Shown in pieces: positions 8,794 through 17,166 of a stretch of DNA of 64,000 nt. The stretch's first letter is position 1; each line of letters begins with the position of its first letter. The notes beneath the pieces are model-generated. The model did not search any database, was not told where the DNA came from, and saw nothing but the letters and a program-made list of their open reading frames with translations. The position numbers and the translations under genes were made by a program. This DNA is from Anaerolineaceae bacterium. Its GTDB lineage: Bacteria > Chloroflexota > Anaerolineae > Aggregatilineales > Phototrophicaceae. The DNA lies in assembly GCA_020634115.1 (NCBI GenBank), contig JACKCH010000011.1:62001-126000 (forward strand), given 5' to 3'.

Positions 8794-9384
8794 ATGCCCC
8801 GTAATGTGGCGATTCTGATTTTTGATGAAGTGGAAGTGCTGGATTTTTGCGGCCCGTTTGAGGTGTTCAGTGTCACCGGGCGGCGAGGCGAGGGTGAACC
8901 GCCGTTCAATGTGTACACCATCGCTGAAAAGCCGGGCGCCATCCACGCCCGCAACGGCCTGAGCGTCAACCCAACCTATACGCTGGAAAACTGCCCACAG
9001 CCGGATATTCTGCTGATTCCCGGCGGGTACGGTACGCGCCCGCTGCTCAACAACGCGGCTGTCCTGGAGTGGATTCGGGCGCAGTCCGGGCGGGTGGAAC
9101 TGCTGCTCTCTGTCTGTACCGGGGCGCTGCTGCTGGGCAAAATCGGCCTGCTGGATGGCCTTTCTGCCACGACGCACTTTATGTCGCTGGATTTGCTCAA
9201 AGAAATCGCCCCCACCGTGACCCTCTGCCCAAATGAACGGTATGTGGACAACGGCAAAATCGTCCTGTCAGCGGGGGTTTCCGCCGGGATTGATATGGCG
9301 TTCTATGTGGTGGGACGGCTGTTGGGCGCGGCAGTAGCCGCCGAAACCGCCCGGTACATCCAGTACGATTACTGGTTGCAGTAA
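8794..9384 (+). CDS. DJ-1/PfpI family protein, isonitrile-hydratase-like
   Basis: A 196-residue cytoplasmic protein of the DJ-1/PfpI superfamily, in the branch also found as the N-terminal half of GATase1-like AraC regulators. Visible features are Asp17 and Glu23 in VLDFCGPFEVF, and the nucleophile elbow SVCTGALLLG with Cys108-Thr109. Asp, Cys and Thr in these places match the residues reported as catalytic for isonitrile hydratase (InhA). Whether this protein hydrates isonitriles is inference; chaperone or glyoxalase-type activity is also known in the superfamily. No AraC DNA-binding domain follows. GAGAGGAAAATC precedes the ATG. Confidence 0.85.
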   Translation: MPRNVAILIFDEVEVLDFCGPFEVFSVTGRRGEGEPPFNVYTIAEKPGAIHARNGLSVNPTYTLENCPQPDILLIPGGYGTRPLLNNAAVLEWIRAQSGRVELLLSVCTGALLLGKIGLLDGLSATTHFMSLDLLKEIAPTVTLCPNERYVDNGKIVLSAGVSAGIDMAFYVVGRLLGAAVAAETARYIQYDYWLQ

Positions 9385-9391
9385 AGGTAAC

Positions 9392-9432
9392 GCCCCTGCA
9401 TGATTGCTGTTGGATGGCAACTTTGCAGGGGC
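9392..9432. terminator. Hairpin between convergent genes
   Basis: Nine-pair stem GCCCCTGCA / TGCAGGGGC with a loop of 23 bases in the short gap between the convergent DJ-1/PfpI and SRPBCC-PDZ-DinB genes. It lacks a good T-tract on either strand, so it may be a two-way transcript end or another of the GGGGC-type palindromes of this genome. Confidence 0.45.
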
Positions 9433-9459
9433 AATTTAGAATGACTGCCGGTTATGCCG

Positions 9460-10680
9460 CTAACTGCGGGCAGATTCAAGCGCCTGACTCATCTGTGCCA
9501 GATGGCCCTGTGTATGCTGGACAAACCCATCTACGGACATGCTGACGTTGGTGTAAAGCGCCTTCCGCGCCAGGAGTTCCGGTGGCAGCGCCGCCAGTAC
9601 CGCTTCGGTAGCGGCCTCAGCACGTTTGAGTTCGGCCACAAGGGCCGCTGCTGTTGGATACACCGCCAGTGCGGGCAGCAGATGCAATGGGCCATTATCC
9701 GGCCAGGCGACATTTCCATCGCCACCGTTCAACCCAAAAATCCAGAATTGCAGCCAACGCTGCGACCAGATCAGGTGTGCCAGATTTTCCTTGATGTTCC
9801 ATTCGCTAGGTGCAGGGCGATGGTCGGCCTCCGCCTCGGTTATGCCCTGAAGCAGGTCGTCCAGTTCAGCGTCTAGTTTCGTGTGTTCCTCATGGGCGTG
9901 AGCAGCTAAGGCTTCCGGGGTAGCAGGGACTTGCGGGACAGAGCGGCCTGACAGAGTCATTTCTGTGGTGTGTTTTTCTGCGCCACGATAAAACTCAAGT
10001 GGGACTGTATCCCCGGCCTGATGTGTGTCAATCACAGCGGTAAACGACTGAAAATCAAATGTCGGTTTACCATCCATTGTCACGATCACATCATCTTGCC
10101 CCAACCCGGCGGCTTCAGCGCCCATCCCTGGCACAACACCACCCAGGTGAATGCCCTGTGTCACCGGGACACCCAAGGTCTGTGCGGTGGCCGCATCCAG
10201 CGCTCCGTTTGGATAAATGCCCAGCATCGGGCGGCGCATTACACGCTGGTCGAGGCCGGTTTCCAACACCGAGACGAGGTTATCCAGTCCGGCTTCCCAG
10301 TTTTCAGCGAACAGATCCGCGCGTTGATCCCAGGCTTCCCCTTCGCCCAATCCACTGTGAGTCACAGTGAGCAGCGTAGCGTCGCCCTGCTGTTCCAGGT
10401 GGATATCAACCTGGGTTTCGCCAGGGTCGCCGCGTCCCTGCCAGGTATAGGTAATGTGTTCGTCCTGCTTAAGTTGGGTGAATACGCCGGCTGCATAAAA
10501 ACCCATATTCCATCCCGCCAGCCACACACCATTTTCACGGGCATCTACCCGCGCTGTGTTGCTGAACCAGGAATGCATCAGGGTTGAATTAGTGAAGGCG
10601 ATATAGACCACCGACGGCGCGGCCTGAATCGTGCGGGTAAACGTGAGCGTGCGTGCTGCGGTTTGCGTATCCATGACCAT
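9460..10680 (-). CDS. Three-domain fusion: SRPBCC (AHSA1-like), PDZ, DinB-like
   Basis: A 406-residue soluble protein. Residues ~8-145 are an AHSA1-type START/SRPBCC domain (FTRTIQAAPSVVYIAFTN, then GVFTQLKQDEHITYTWQG), a fold that binds hydrophobic ligands. Residues ~150-245 look like a PDZ domain (GVVPGMGAEAAGLGQDDVIV, the usual peptide-binding and GD-x-I pattern). Residues ~260-405 are a DinB/DUF664-like four-helix bundle (HRPAPSEWNIKENLAHLIWSQRWL with His for metal binding, later HTQGHLAQM). The order is unusual. SRPBCC genes often sit with ArsR-type regulators, but none is in the window. A long palindrome (10700-10750) lies directly upstream and may be its operator. Biochemical function unknown. 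Confidence 0.75.
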   Translation of the reverse strand: MVMDTQTAARTLTFTRTIQAAPSVVYIAFTNSTLMHSWFSNTARVDARENGVWLAGWNMGFYAAGVFTQLKQDEHITYTWQGRGDPGETQVDIHLEQQGDATLLTVTHSGLGEGEAWDQRADLFAENWEAGLDNLVSVLETGLDQRVMRRPMLGIYPNGALDAATAQTLGVPVTQGIHLGGVVPGMGAEAAGLGQDDVIVTMDGKPTFDFQSFTAVIDTHQAGDTVPLEFYRGAEKHTTEMTLSGRSVPQVPATPEALAAHAHEEHTKLDAELDDLLQGITEAEADHRPAPSEWNIKENLAHLIWSQRWLQFWIFGLNGGDGNVAWPDNGPLHLLPALAVYPTAAALVAELKRAEAATEAVLAALPPELLARKALYTNVSMSVDGFVQHTQGHLAQMSQALESARS

Positions 10681-10699
10681 TGTTTAGCCTGCCTCCCAT

Positions 10700-10750
10700 A
10701 GTTGACTTTGTGCTATAACTATACTTAATTTATAGCACAAAAGTTCAACT
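10700..10750. promoter_or_regulatory. Long inverted repeat, operator candidate
   Basis: Arms TTTGTGCTATAA (10707-10718) and TTATAGCACAAA (10730-10741) are perfect complements around an 11-base A/T-rich spacer. Outer arms AGTTGA and TCAACT (10700-10705 and 10745-10750) extend the symmetry. The element lies 20 bases upstream of the SRPBCC-PDZ-DinB start codon, as expected for a dimeric repressor site. There is no T-tract to make it a terminator. Confidence 0.7.
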
Positions 10751-10846
10751 TCTATAGGTTTGCAGGGGCACGTAGGATACTTCAGACATTTGGCAGGGTG
10801 ACTGCTATTTACAGACACGACCTGCCGGACAGGTAGAAGCCTAACT

Positions 10847-11332
10847 TTATTGGTCGCCGGACTGATCGCCCAGCAGACGGCGGCGGCGTTCCTCAATTGC
10901 GGCGGTGGGGTCGTAGGCCGTGTTCCGTTTGGCAACTTCGTCTTCCAGGCGGCGTGATTCAGCCAGCACATCCCCCACCGTTTTCACCTTGAAGTCGATA
11001 TCTTCATCGGTTTCGGCTTCAGTTGCGGGTTGAACGGGCTTCTCAGCCTGTTTGGGCGGAGTTTGCACAGCGGATTCCGGCGTGCGGGCTTTGGCTTTCG
11101 CGGGTTTCTGCGCGGACGCTTCTGCCGGTTTGCTGGCGGGCTTGCGCAGGCGTTGTATCACATCCCGTAGGCCGACATTGGCCGACATACGCCCCAGGAC
11201 AAAAGCCACCAACGCTGTGATAACCACCGGGACAACCGAGGTTAATAAAGAACTCAGCACGCTCAACCCGATAACCACCAGCGCCACTACCGCGATCAGA
11301 ACCACCAGATTCCGCGTTGTTTTCGTATCCAT
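10847..11332 (-). CDS. Single-pass membrane protein with Ala/Pro-rich linker
   Basis: Unrecognised 161-residue protein. Residues ~10-48 are one or two hydrophobic segments (LVVLIAVVALVVIGLSVLSS, then VVPVVITALVAFVLG). A charged, Ala/Pro/Lys-rich linker (~65-110) follows, then a predicted amphipathic C-terminal helix ending ERRRRLLGDQ. Such anchors with flexible tails are often scaffolds or cell-envelope organisers, but no domain is recognised. It shares strand with the two envelope proteins downstream in coordinate order, although they are separated by over 60 bases. Confidence 0.6.
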   Translation of the reverse strand: MDTKTTRNLVVLIAVVALVVIGLSVLSSLLTSVVPVVITALVAFVLGRMSANVGLRDVIQRLRKPASKPAEASAQKPAKAKARTPESAVQTPPKQAEKPVQPATEAETDEDIDFKVKTVGDVLAESRRLEDEVAKRNTAYDPTAAIEERRRRLLGDQSGDQ

Positions 11333-11396
11333 ACGCCCCTGATCCTTTCACCAGCATTCACCCACATTATACGGTGATTCGTGCCTGATTGTTGCA

Positions 11397-11885
11397 CTAT
11401 CCGGGCAGATAAGGCTCCACGTAGTAACTGAGCAAATCGCCCTCGGCAATCCAGCCCTCATACCCCCGGTACTCGACAAAATACCAGGCGTATTCCTCAT
11501 TACATTCCGGCCCTTGCAGCACGTAGAACACGCCAAGCGAAGGTATTTGCGTCAGGCGGCGGCTGGACGTATTCGGTTCACTACGCAGATTCAGCGGGCG
11601 TGGGTCGTCGGCCAGCACCCTGCCGCGTTCATGCAGGATGAGGCGTTCCGGGCGTGTGCCGGGGCAGGTCGCCTCTGGCTCAGGGCCAGGGGTTGGCACG
11701 ACCAGTGGGGTCGGAGTCGGCAGCGGGGTAAAAGACACAGTGGCTGTGGGAATGGCCGGAGTCGCCGTTGCCGCCTGGGAAACCGCCGTCGGGCTGGCTG
11801 GCTGTGGGCTGCACGCCGCCAACGCCAGCATGAACACCAGACCATATATCGCTTGATATACCCCTGCCCGTCCGTATCCGCTCAC
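11397..11885 (-). CDS. Lipoprotein with SH3-like (SH3b) domain
   Basis: A 162-residue putative lipoprotein. A hydrophobic N-terminal segment ends in the lipobox-like LALAAC at about residue 25, so the mature protein would be lipid-anchored outside the cytoplasmic membrane. A Thr/Pro-rich linker (TPLPTPTPLVVPTPGPEP) leads to a bacterial SH3-like domain recognisable from LNLRSEPNTSS.RLTQIPSLGVFYVL and the closing EYRGYEGWIAEGDLL. SH3b domains commonly bind cell-wall or surface peptides. The true start may be one of the inner Met codons nearer the signal sequence. Confidence 0.78.
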   Translation of the reverse strand: MSGYGRAGVYQAIYGLVFMLALAACSPQPASPTAVSQAATATPAIPTATVSFTPLPTPTPLVVPTPGPEPEATCPGTRPERLILHERGRVLADDPRPLNLRSEPNTSSRRLTQIPSLGVFYVLQGPECNEEYAWYFVEYRGYEGWIAEGDLLSYYVEPYLPG

Positions 11886-11964
11886 TATTCACCTATCCGA
11901 CTCACGACAGACATTGTAATAACGACCTTCGTAAACTTTGGAAATCCGAAGGGAGCTTGAATAA

Positions 11965-11984
11965 GGGCGCACGGCGGTGCGCCC
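11965..11984. repeat. Palindromic repeat family A (GGGCGCAC...GTGCGCCC)
   Basis: Perfect 8-base arms GGGCGCAC / GTGCGCCC with a ggcg centre, in the gap between two minus-strand envelope genes. Related copies are at 16939, 22934, 36677, 37812 and 38029. Confidence 0.85.
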
Positions 11985-12037
11985 CTGTAGAACCACTATA
12001 TCGAAATGGGTGTACGGATATTTCACCCTCTTGGTCA

Positions 12038-12994
12038 CTACTCTGGCAGGCGATAGGTGGACTGCACCACGCCGTTCGCGTCCCGCAGAGTCAGCACGTC
12101 GCCGGGTTCGCCCAGCACGGCCGTACTGCGATTCCAGAACAGTACCGCCGGGGTATCCTGTCCGATTCGGGTATACAGCACAATACGCCCGTTCGAGAAC
12201 AACAGACGCTCACCGAAGGTGTATTCAGTCCCGTCCGCGTCAGTCAGTGTCCAGCCGTTCATATTCACCATATTGCCCGCGTTGCGGATGGATACGCCCT
12301 CCGCTGTCACGTCTCCGGGGCTGATAACCTCCACGATTTCAACCTGGGCGCTGGATGCCGTCGGCGGCAGGGTCAGTGTCGGGCGTACGGTAGCTGTGAC
12401 TTCCGCCTCGGATGCCGTCTCATTGGTCGGTTCAACCTGAACAGCCTCGGTTGTCGGTTCGGGGAAAACTTCCTGCCGCGTCAGTTCGCAACCTTCCAAC
12501 GGGACGATCAACTGGTCACCAATTTGGAGGCTGGTGGCAGAGGCTTCGTCCAGCCCATTCACCGCCATCAGATCAAAGCCGCTCACGCCGTAAATCTCAG
12601 CGATACCGAAGGGTGTATCGTTGGCCTCAACGGTATGGATGATACAGTTCGCGGGTAGGGCCGTCGTCGCCAAAACCGTATTTTCATCGCCCGGCTGCAC
12701 ACCCTGCGCTTCAGCCTCCAGCGTAGGATTAGCGGTATCCGGCTGCGGCGTTTCCAGAATCCCAGTGGGCAGAGCGCTGATCGAACCGGGCAGCGGGGTG
12801 GCGGTAATGATGCGAACCACCGGCCCAGCGTTCGGGTCGGTGGTCGCAGTGACCAGCACCGGCACGGTAATCACCAGCGGTTGGCCGGATGTACCAGCCT
12901 CCGGCTGTGAACTCAGGGTAATCACCGCGTAGGCGACCCCCATAGTAATTAAAATATTCACGACCACAATCAGAAAAAACGTGCGCTTACGCAT
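12038..12994 (-). CDS. Membrane-anchored LysM and lamin-tail domain protein
   Basis: An exported protein of 318 residues. The ATG at 12994 is preferred over an in-frame upstream start because GAGGACTCT precedes it and it opens MRKRTFFLIVVVNILITMG, a signal anchor. After a Thr/Pro-rich linker, residues ~115-165 form a LysM-like module (HTVEANDTPFGIAEIYGVSG..LMAVNGLD..LQIGDQLIVPL). A second linker leads to a C-terminal lamin-tail domain (VEIVEVISPGDVTAEGVSIRN, MNGWTLTDADGTEYTF). LysM binds peptidoglycan-like glycans; lamin-tail domains in bacteria are surface modules. It is probably a cell-wall-attached structural or binding protein. Confidence 0.8.
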   Translation of the reverse strand: MRKRTFFLIVVVNILITMGVAYAVITLSSQPEAGTSGQPLVITVPVLVTATTDPNAGPVVRIITATPLPGSISALPTGILETPQPDTANPTLEAEAQGVQPGDENTVLATTALPANCIIHTVEANDTPFGIAEIYGVSGFDLMAVNGLDEASATSLQIGDQLIVPLEGCELTRQEVFPEPTTEAVQVEPTNETASEAEVTATVRPTLTLPPTASSAQVEIVEVISPGDVTAEGVSIRNAGNMVNMNGWTLTDADGTEYTFGERLLFSNGRIVLYTRIGQDTPAVLFWNRSTAVLGEPGDVLTLRDANGVVQSTYRLPE

Positions 12995-13282
12995 AGAGTC
13001 CTCGTTCCGTTCTCCGCCCATGCTTGTCCCCACACCTGAATATTAGCACAGCGTCCGCGCTGCGACAATTTCAGAGCCGCCATCCGCCGGGGTGTTTGCA
13101 GCAACCAGGAGGGTCCCCTGCGTTTATGGGAAGAAACGAAAAGCGGTTTCACGCCGAATCAATTTGACGATTGCCCTACGTCGCCCCACCGCTGTCCGAC
13201 TTGGACTCCTACCCCACTTTACAGGCGTGTAAAAAACCCTCAAGATAACGGATGTTGTAACGCAATACGAAAGGTAATTCGC

Positions 13283-14707
13283 ATGTTTCGTTCCCTGATT
13301 CTATCCCTGACCCTGATGATTCTGACGGCAGCCTGTAATCTGTCTACACAGGAGGCCGCCGTGCCAACTTCCAGCCCGACGCCACTGTCGCTGCCCGCTG
13401 CGACCCGCACCGAGTCACCCGCCGCGACTACTGTCAACCCGACGGAAACACCCGCGCCAACTATCACAGGCTGTACGCCCCGCGCGGATTGGACGGTTTC
13501 GTATACAGTCATCGCTGGTGACACGCTGGGGAGTATCGCCCAGCGCTCCGGTAGCACCGTGACCGAACTGGCAGGGGGCAACTGCCTGAGCGACCCGAAT
13601 ACCATTTCTGTTGGGCTGGTGCTGCGCGTGCCGCGTGCCGTGACCGCCGCCCTGCCACCCACTGCGACCTTCGCACCGCCGTTCTCACAGAATCCGCCGG
13701 TACAGCAAGGTACGATCTCCCTGAGTTCGTCCATCTCCGGGGATGCCGGGCATCTTAGTTTGCTGCGTGGCGATACCATCACTGTGATCTGGGATGGCGC
13801 ACCAACTGACGCGGCCAAAGTGTCCTTCTGGCTGTTCCCCTATGGCTGGACGCTCGAACGTTCAGGAACGAGCGAACCGCCTATCGGGGAAGATCTGAGT
13901 CCCGCCAACGGTGCGTCGATTCAATGGAAAGTACCGGGCAGCATAGGGCATCAATTGGTCGCTTTCGCATACCGGGCGAATGGGTCACTGCAAGCCTACA
14001 GCTTCCCGGTTGCGGTTTCGTCTGCGCCGGTGGCCGGGCAAGGCTGCGAAGTCGCGCCTGCTACGACAAACATCATTATCTATACAGAGCCTCATGCCAG
14101 TTCCACTGTATTTGGCACGCTCGAACCGGGGAACTACGTCGAAGTCCTGGGGCGCAGCCTGAACGGATGGTATGCGTTCGACCCGGGTGTCGCCCAGGCT
14201 GGGAATACCGGTGTGGCGCGGCTGCGTTGGCTGCCGGTGGACAGTTCGCTGGTCGGGCGCGGCAACTGTGTTTCAGACATCCCCACCGCAGGCGCGACAC
14301 GCACCTATGTCAACAATGCGGTGGGCATCGCGCTGGATATTCCCGCCAATTGGACACAAGTGGATGGGCCAGGGTATGTGGATTTCTTCGGGCCAGGCGA
14401 CGGCATGTCCTTCGAGATCATCCTGGGGCAGGCTGGCACAAATCAGCCGATTGAAGAGGTGGCAGCGGAGTGTAAACAGGCCGAAGTATGCATTGGTAGC
14501 CGCCGCATTCTGAGTGAGGGGCTCGTCACGCTGCCGAGCGGCATGGTGGGCTACCAATTGGAACTCACTGCCGCCGTGACCAAACCAGATACCCTACCGG
14601 GTTTCTACGTGTTTTTCCTGGTGAGTGGCCGAAATATCGTAGTGCGCGGCTTCAACAGCACTCCGGGGTTCTTCGCGCCTGTCCTCAACACACTGCGCCC
14701 GGCGTGA
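13283..14707 (+). CDS. LysM-containing lipoprotein with SH3-like region
   Basis: A 474-residue putative lipoprotein: signal peptide with lipobox LTAAC (Cys about residue 18), a Ser/Thr/Pro-rich linker, a LysM motif at ~65-115 (VSYTVIAGDTLGSIAQRSGSTVTELAGGNCL), a beta-sandwich-like middle part, then an SH3-like region (~255-320, ending in RLRWLPVDSSLVGRGNC), and a C-terminal domain similar to the PsbP-like or lipoprotein 'user-profile' folds that start with NAVGIALDIPANWTQVD. It is divergently placed from the LysM/lamin-tail gene and likely works with the same cell-wall set. Enzymatic motifs were not seen. Confidence 0.75.
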   Translation: MFRSLILSLTLMILTAACNLSTQEAAVPTSSPTPLSLPAATRTESPAATTVNPTETPAPTITGCTPRADWTVSYTVIAGDTLGSIAQRSGSTVTELAGGNCLSDPNTISVGLVLRVPRAVTAALPPTATFAPPFSQNPPVQQGTISLSSSISGDAGHLSLLRGDTITVIWDGAPTDAAKVSFWLFPYGWTLERSGTSEPPIGEDLSPANGASIQWKVPGSIGHQLVAFAYRANGSLQAYSFPVAVSSAPVAGQGCEVAPATTNIIIYTEPHASSTVFGTLEPGNYVEVLGRSLNGWYAFDPGVAQAGNTGVARLRWLPVDSSLVGRGNCVSDIPTAGATRTYVNNAVGIALDIPANWTQVDGPGYVDFFGPGDGMSFEIILGQAGTNQPIEEVAAECKQAEVCIGSRRILSEGLVTLPSGMVGYQLELTAAVTKPDTLPGFYVFFLVSGRNIVVRGFNSTPGFFAPVLNTLRPA

Positions 14708-14758
14708 TGAGGCACACCGCCGTGCATACGCATCTCAATGGTTAAGCGATAATGGTTG

Positions 14759-14786
14759 GTAGGGGCATGATGCATCATGCCCCTAC
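14759..14786. repeat. Perfect 28-bp palindrome, copy 1 (family B)
   Basis: Self-complementary over its whole length: half-site GTAGGGGCATGATG followed by its exact complement. An identical copy is at 25489-25516. It lies in the gap between convergent LysM-lipoprotein and cytochrome genes. Confidence 0.92.
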
Positions 14787-14882
14787 GCGGAAAATGCGTC
14801 ACAAACCGTACCACACAGCCAAGAATGAACCCTGAACCTGATAGCTATTCCCCGCTGTGTCGCGCTGCACGCACATGCATCC

Positions 14883-16889
14883 TTACTCCTCGTCCTCCGG
14901 TTGTGCCTCCCCCATCAGTTCTGTCAACCGTGCTTTGAGGGCGGCCCGCTGGCGATGCCACAGGTCATGATTCAATTCGCCGCTTTGGTGCTGGCGATCT
15001 AACTCTGCGACCTGGGCGAGTAGGGAGTCAATCGCCCGCTGTCGCGCCCCTTCCATCCCCGGTGTGCGCCCGCGCAGATACAACGCCGCCCCACCCACAG
15101 CTACCGCGCCGCCCACCAGAATCAGAATCAGGGGGAGTGCCGGATCGTTCTGAGTCGTGACACTGACATTTTCGACGGCGGAGGCCGCCGCCCCGCGCAG
15201 CGTGTACTGCAACACATCGCCGGGACTCAACTTCAGGTTGCCGGTAAATGACTGGTACGTGATGCCGGTTTGCGTTTCCGTCCCGGCAGCGGCCAGTTGG
15301 TCGCTGGAGACTTCCAACGATTGCGGCCAGATCATCAGGTGAACTTCACCATCCAGCGGATAGGTCAGTTCCTGCTCAATAACCGCGCTCACATTATCGT
15401 AGGGGACGAGGTAGATCACCAGCATGACATGCCCATCCCCCGGCACAACCGGCTGCGTATCCACCAGGGTCGTGCCGTCATCGGTCAGCACGAACCGCCC
15501 GGTTTCATCCAGTTGGATGGTTTGCGCTCCGGGTGGCAGTTTGACCGCTACCGATGCGAAACGTCCGTTGGGCAATGGCTCACTGCTCGTCAGCAGGCGA
15601 TCCGAATTATTGCGGAAGCGAAAGGCCTGCCGCACCTCCATCGTATCGCCCAGGATGTTGGCCTGAATTAAGATGCTGCTGATGTCAATCACGGTGGGGT
15701 CTTCGGTCAGTTCGTAGATGGTGAGTGGCAATTGCATCTCCGGTACGGTGGGGTCGCCGGTCACGACTTCGCTGGAAAAGATACGATCCCGGTAGAGCGC
15801 CGCCACCGCGTACTGGTTGCCCGCGCTCAGAGGAATATCCGTGAAGGTGTAGCCCTGCGCGGCATCAATCGTCGTCTCATAGGTGTTGGTATGCGCCCCG
15901 GAACTCACCAGCAGCCGTACCGCTAAATCCGGCGGGACGCTCCCCAAAGCCGTGCCGTTCGTCACCGTGCCGTGTATCGTCGCGGTGGGGGCGCTGTTCG
16001 CCTCGGCAGTGGCAACCTGGGCTATGGCAAAGCTGGCGGCCTTGCCAGCAGGGGGAACGGTTGCTTCGGCCGTGGATTCGGCGCTGGGTGGCAGCGGTTC
16101 GACTGGCTGCCCCATCAAATCGGCACTGGCGACGGTCAGGGTGCGGATATAGGCCACCGCCGCCCGAATCTCATCGGGAGTCAAGTCATCCATAAAAGCA
16201 GGCATGGTATCCCCGATGCCTTCGGTGATAGTGGAAAACAGCGCCGAGTCCGAAAACGTGATGATCTCGCTCTGCCGCGTCAGGTTGCCGATAGGCCGGT
16301 TGATCTCTTTGGCACGCGGGCCGTCGCCGCGCCCGGTATCCCCATGACACTCGCTGCAATGATCCAGCCAGACAGCCTGGCCTTCAGCAATCTGCTGCGG
16401 GGTGTGGTTCAGGGTGTAGGCAAACAGCGCCACCGCCCAGCGCTCGGCTTCCGACAGGTCAGGGTACCAGGCAGGCATCTGCTTGTCCGGCTGCCCCTGG
16501 GTAATCACGGTGAACCAGTCCAGCGGCGATTCCCAGTCCAGCGTGGCCGGGTCGGTGAAATCCGATGGCATGTTAGTCAATTCGTCCGTTCCCACCAGCG
16601 GGCCGTCCCCTTTACCGCCCAGGCCGTGACACTCGGTACAGTGTTCAGCATAGAGCGTCGCGCCCTGTTCCAGATCAGGCGGGCTGAGAGGGAAGCCGGA
16701 TTCTGCCGGGAATGTGGGGGCGGGCGTGGCAACCGTCGTCGCTTCACCGCTCGAACCGTCACAGGCCGTCAGCAGCAGCGCCGCCAGAATCACCGTCACC
16801 AGCAGCAGGCCGCGTTGAAAGGCGCTTCTCCTGGATACCGCGTTATTTTTGATCGAAATCTGTCTGTTAAATGTGTTCGTTTCAGTCAC
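14883..16889 (-). CDS. Di-heme c-type cytochrome lipoprotein with large extra domain
   Basis: An exported heme protein of ~668 residues. I start it at GTG 16889 because AAAGGATGG precedes it; the open frame runs further upstream but through a palindromic repeat. A membrane segment ends in a lipobox-like LLLTAC. Two cytochrome c units follow: C84-T-E-C87-H88 and C178-S-E-C181-H182, each with a downstream Met for axial ligation (MPSDF, MPAFMDD regions). A Ser/Ala/Pro linker leads to a beta-rich part without recognised family, a TM helix (LPLILILVGGAVAVGGAALYL) and a cytoplasmic coiled tail (RQRAALKARLTELMGEA). It probably carries electrons outside the membrane; the role of the middle part is unknown. 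Confidence 0.82.
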   Translation of the reverse strand: MTETNTFNRQISIKNNAVSRRSAFQRGLLLVTVILAALLLTACDGSSGEATTVATPAPTFPAESGFPLSPPDLEQGATLYAEHCTECHGLGGKGDGPLVGTDELTNMPSDFTDPATLDWESPLDWFTVITQGQPDKQMPAWYPDLSEAERWAVALFAYTLNHTPQQIAEGQAVWLDHCSECHGDTGRGDGPRAKEINRPIGNLTRQSEIITFSDSALFSTITEGIGDTMPAFMDDLTPDEIRAAVAYIRTLTVASADLMGQPVEPLPPSAESTAEATVPPAGKAASFAIAQVATAEANSAPTATIHGTVTNGTALGSVPPDLAVRLLVSSGAHTNTYETTIDAAQGYTFTDIPLSAGNQYAVAALYRDRIFSSEVVTGDPTVPEMQLPLTIYELTEDPTVIDISSILIQANILGDTMEVRQAFRFRNNSDRLLTSSEPLPNGRFASVAVKLPPGAQTIQLDETGRFVLTDDGTTLVDTQPVVPGDGHVMLVIYLVPYDNVSAVIEQELTYPLDGEVHLMIWPQSLEVSSDQLAAAGTETQTGITYQSFTGNLKLSPGDVLQYTLRGAAASAVENVSVTTQNDPALPLILILVGGAVAVGGAALYLRGRTPGMEGARQRAIDSLLAQVAELDRQHQSGELNHDLWHRQRAALKARLTELMGEAQPEDEE

Positions 16890-16938
16890 CCAAAACCATC
16901 CTTTTCGGTGCAATTTCGATAACGTATGGGCCAGTAGA

Positions 16939-16956
16939 GGCGCACCGCGGTGCGCC
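16939..16956. repeat. Palindromic repeat family A
   Basis: GGCGCACCGCGGTGCGCC is a perfect 18-base palindrome upstream of the cytochrome lipoprotein start. Its presence in the possible upstream reading frame is a reason to place the cytochrome start downstream of it. Confidence 0.88.
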
Positions 16957-17166
16957 CAGGGAGAGGCGTTGCAAAGGGAGATATGGAAAATCTTGTTAGA
17001 GAATATCTCCCAACGAACCAGAGCACCAGTAGACACAAACTAAGTATTGACGAATATACTTTTACTAAATTTCTAATTTATTGAGCAATCCTTCACGACA
17101 TTACAATGTATTACGGAGTACACTTTTCTTATATGTTGGACAAGATACACAGAAAGACAGAGCGAT

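Noticed and set aside
12057..12658. Open frames of ~127 to 233 codons on the plus strand
   Set aside because: They are antisense to the LysM/lamin-tail gene, whose domains are recognised.
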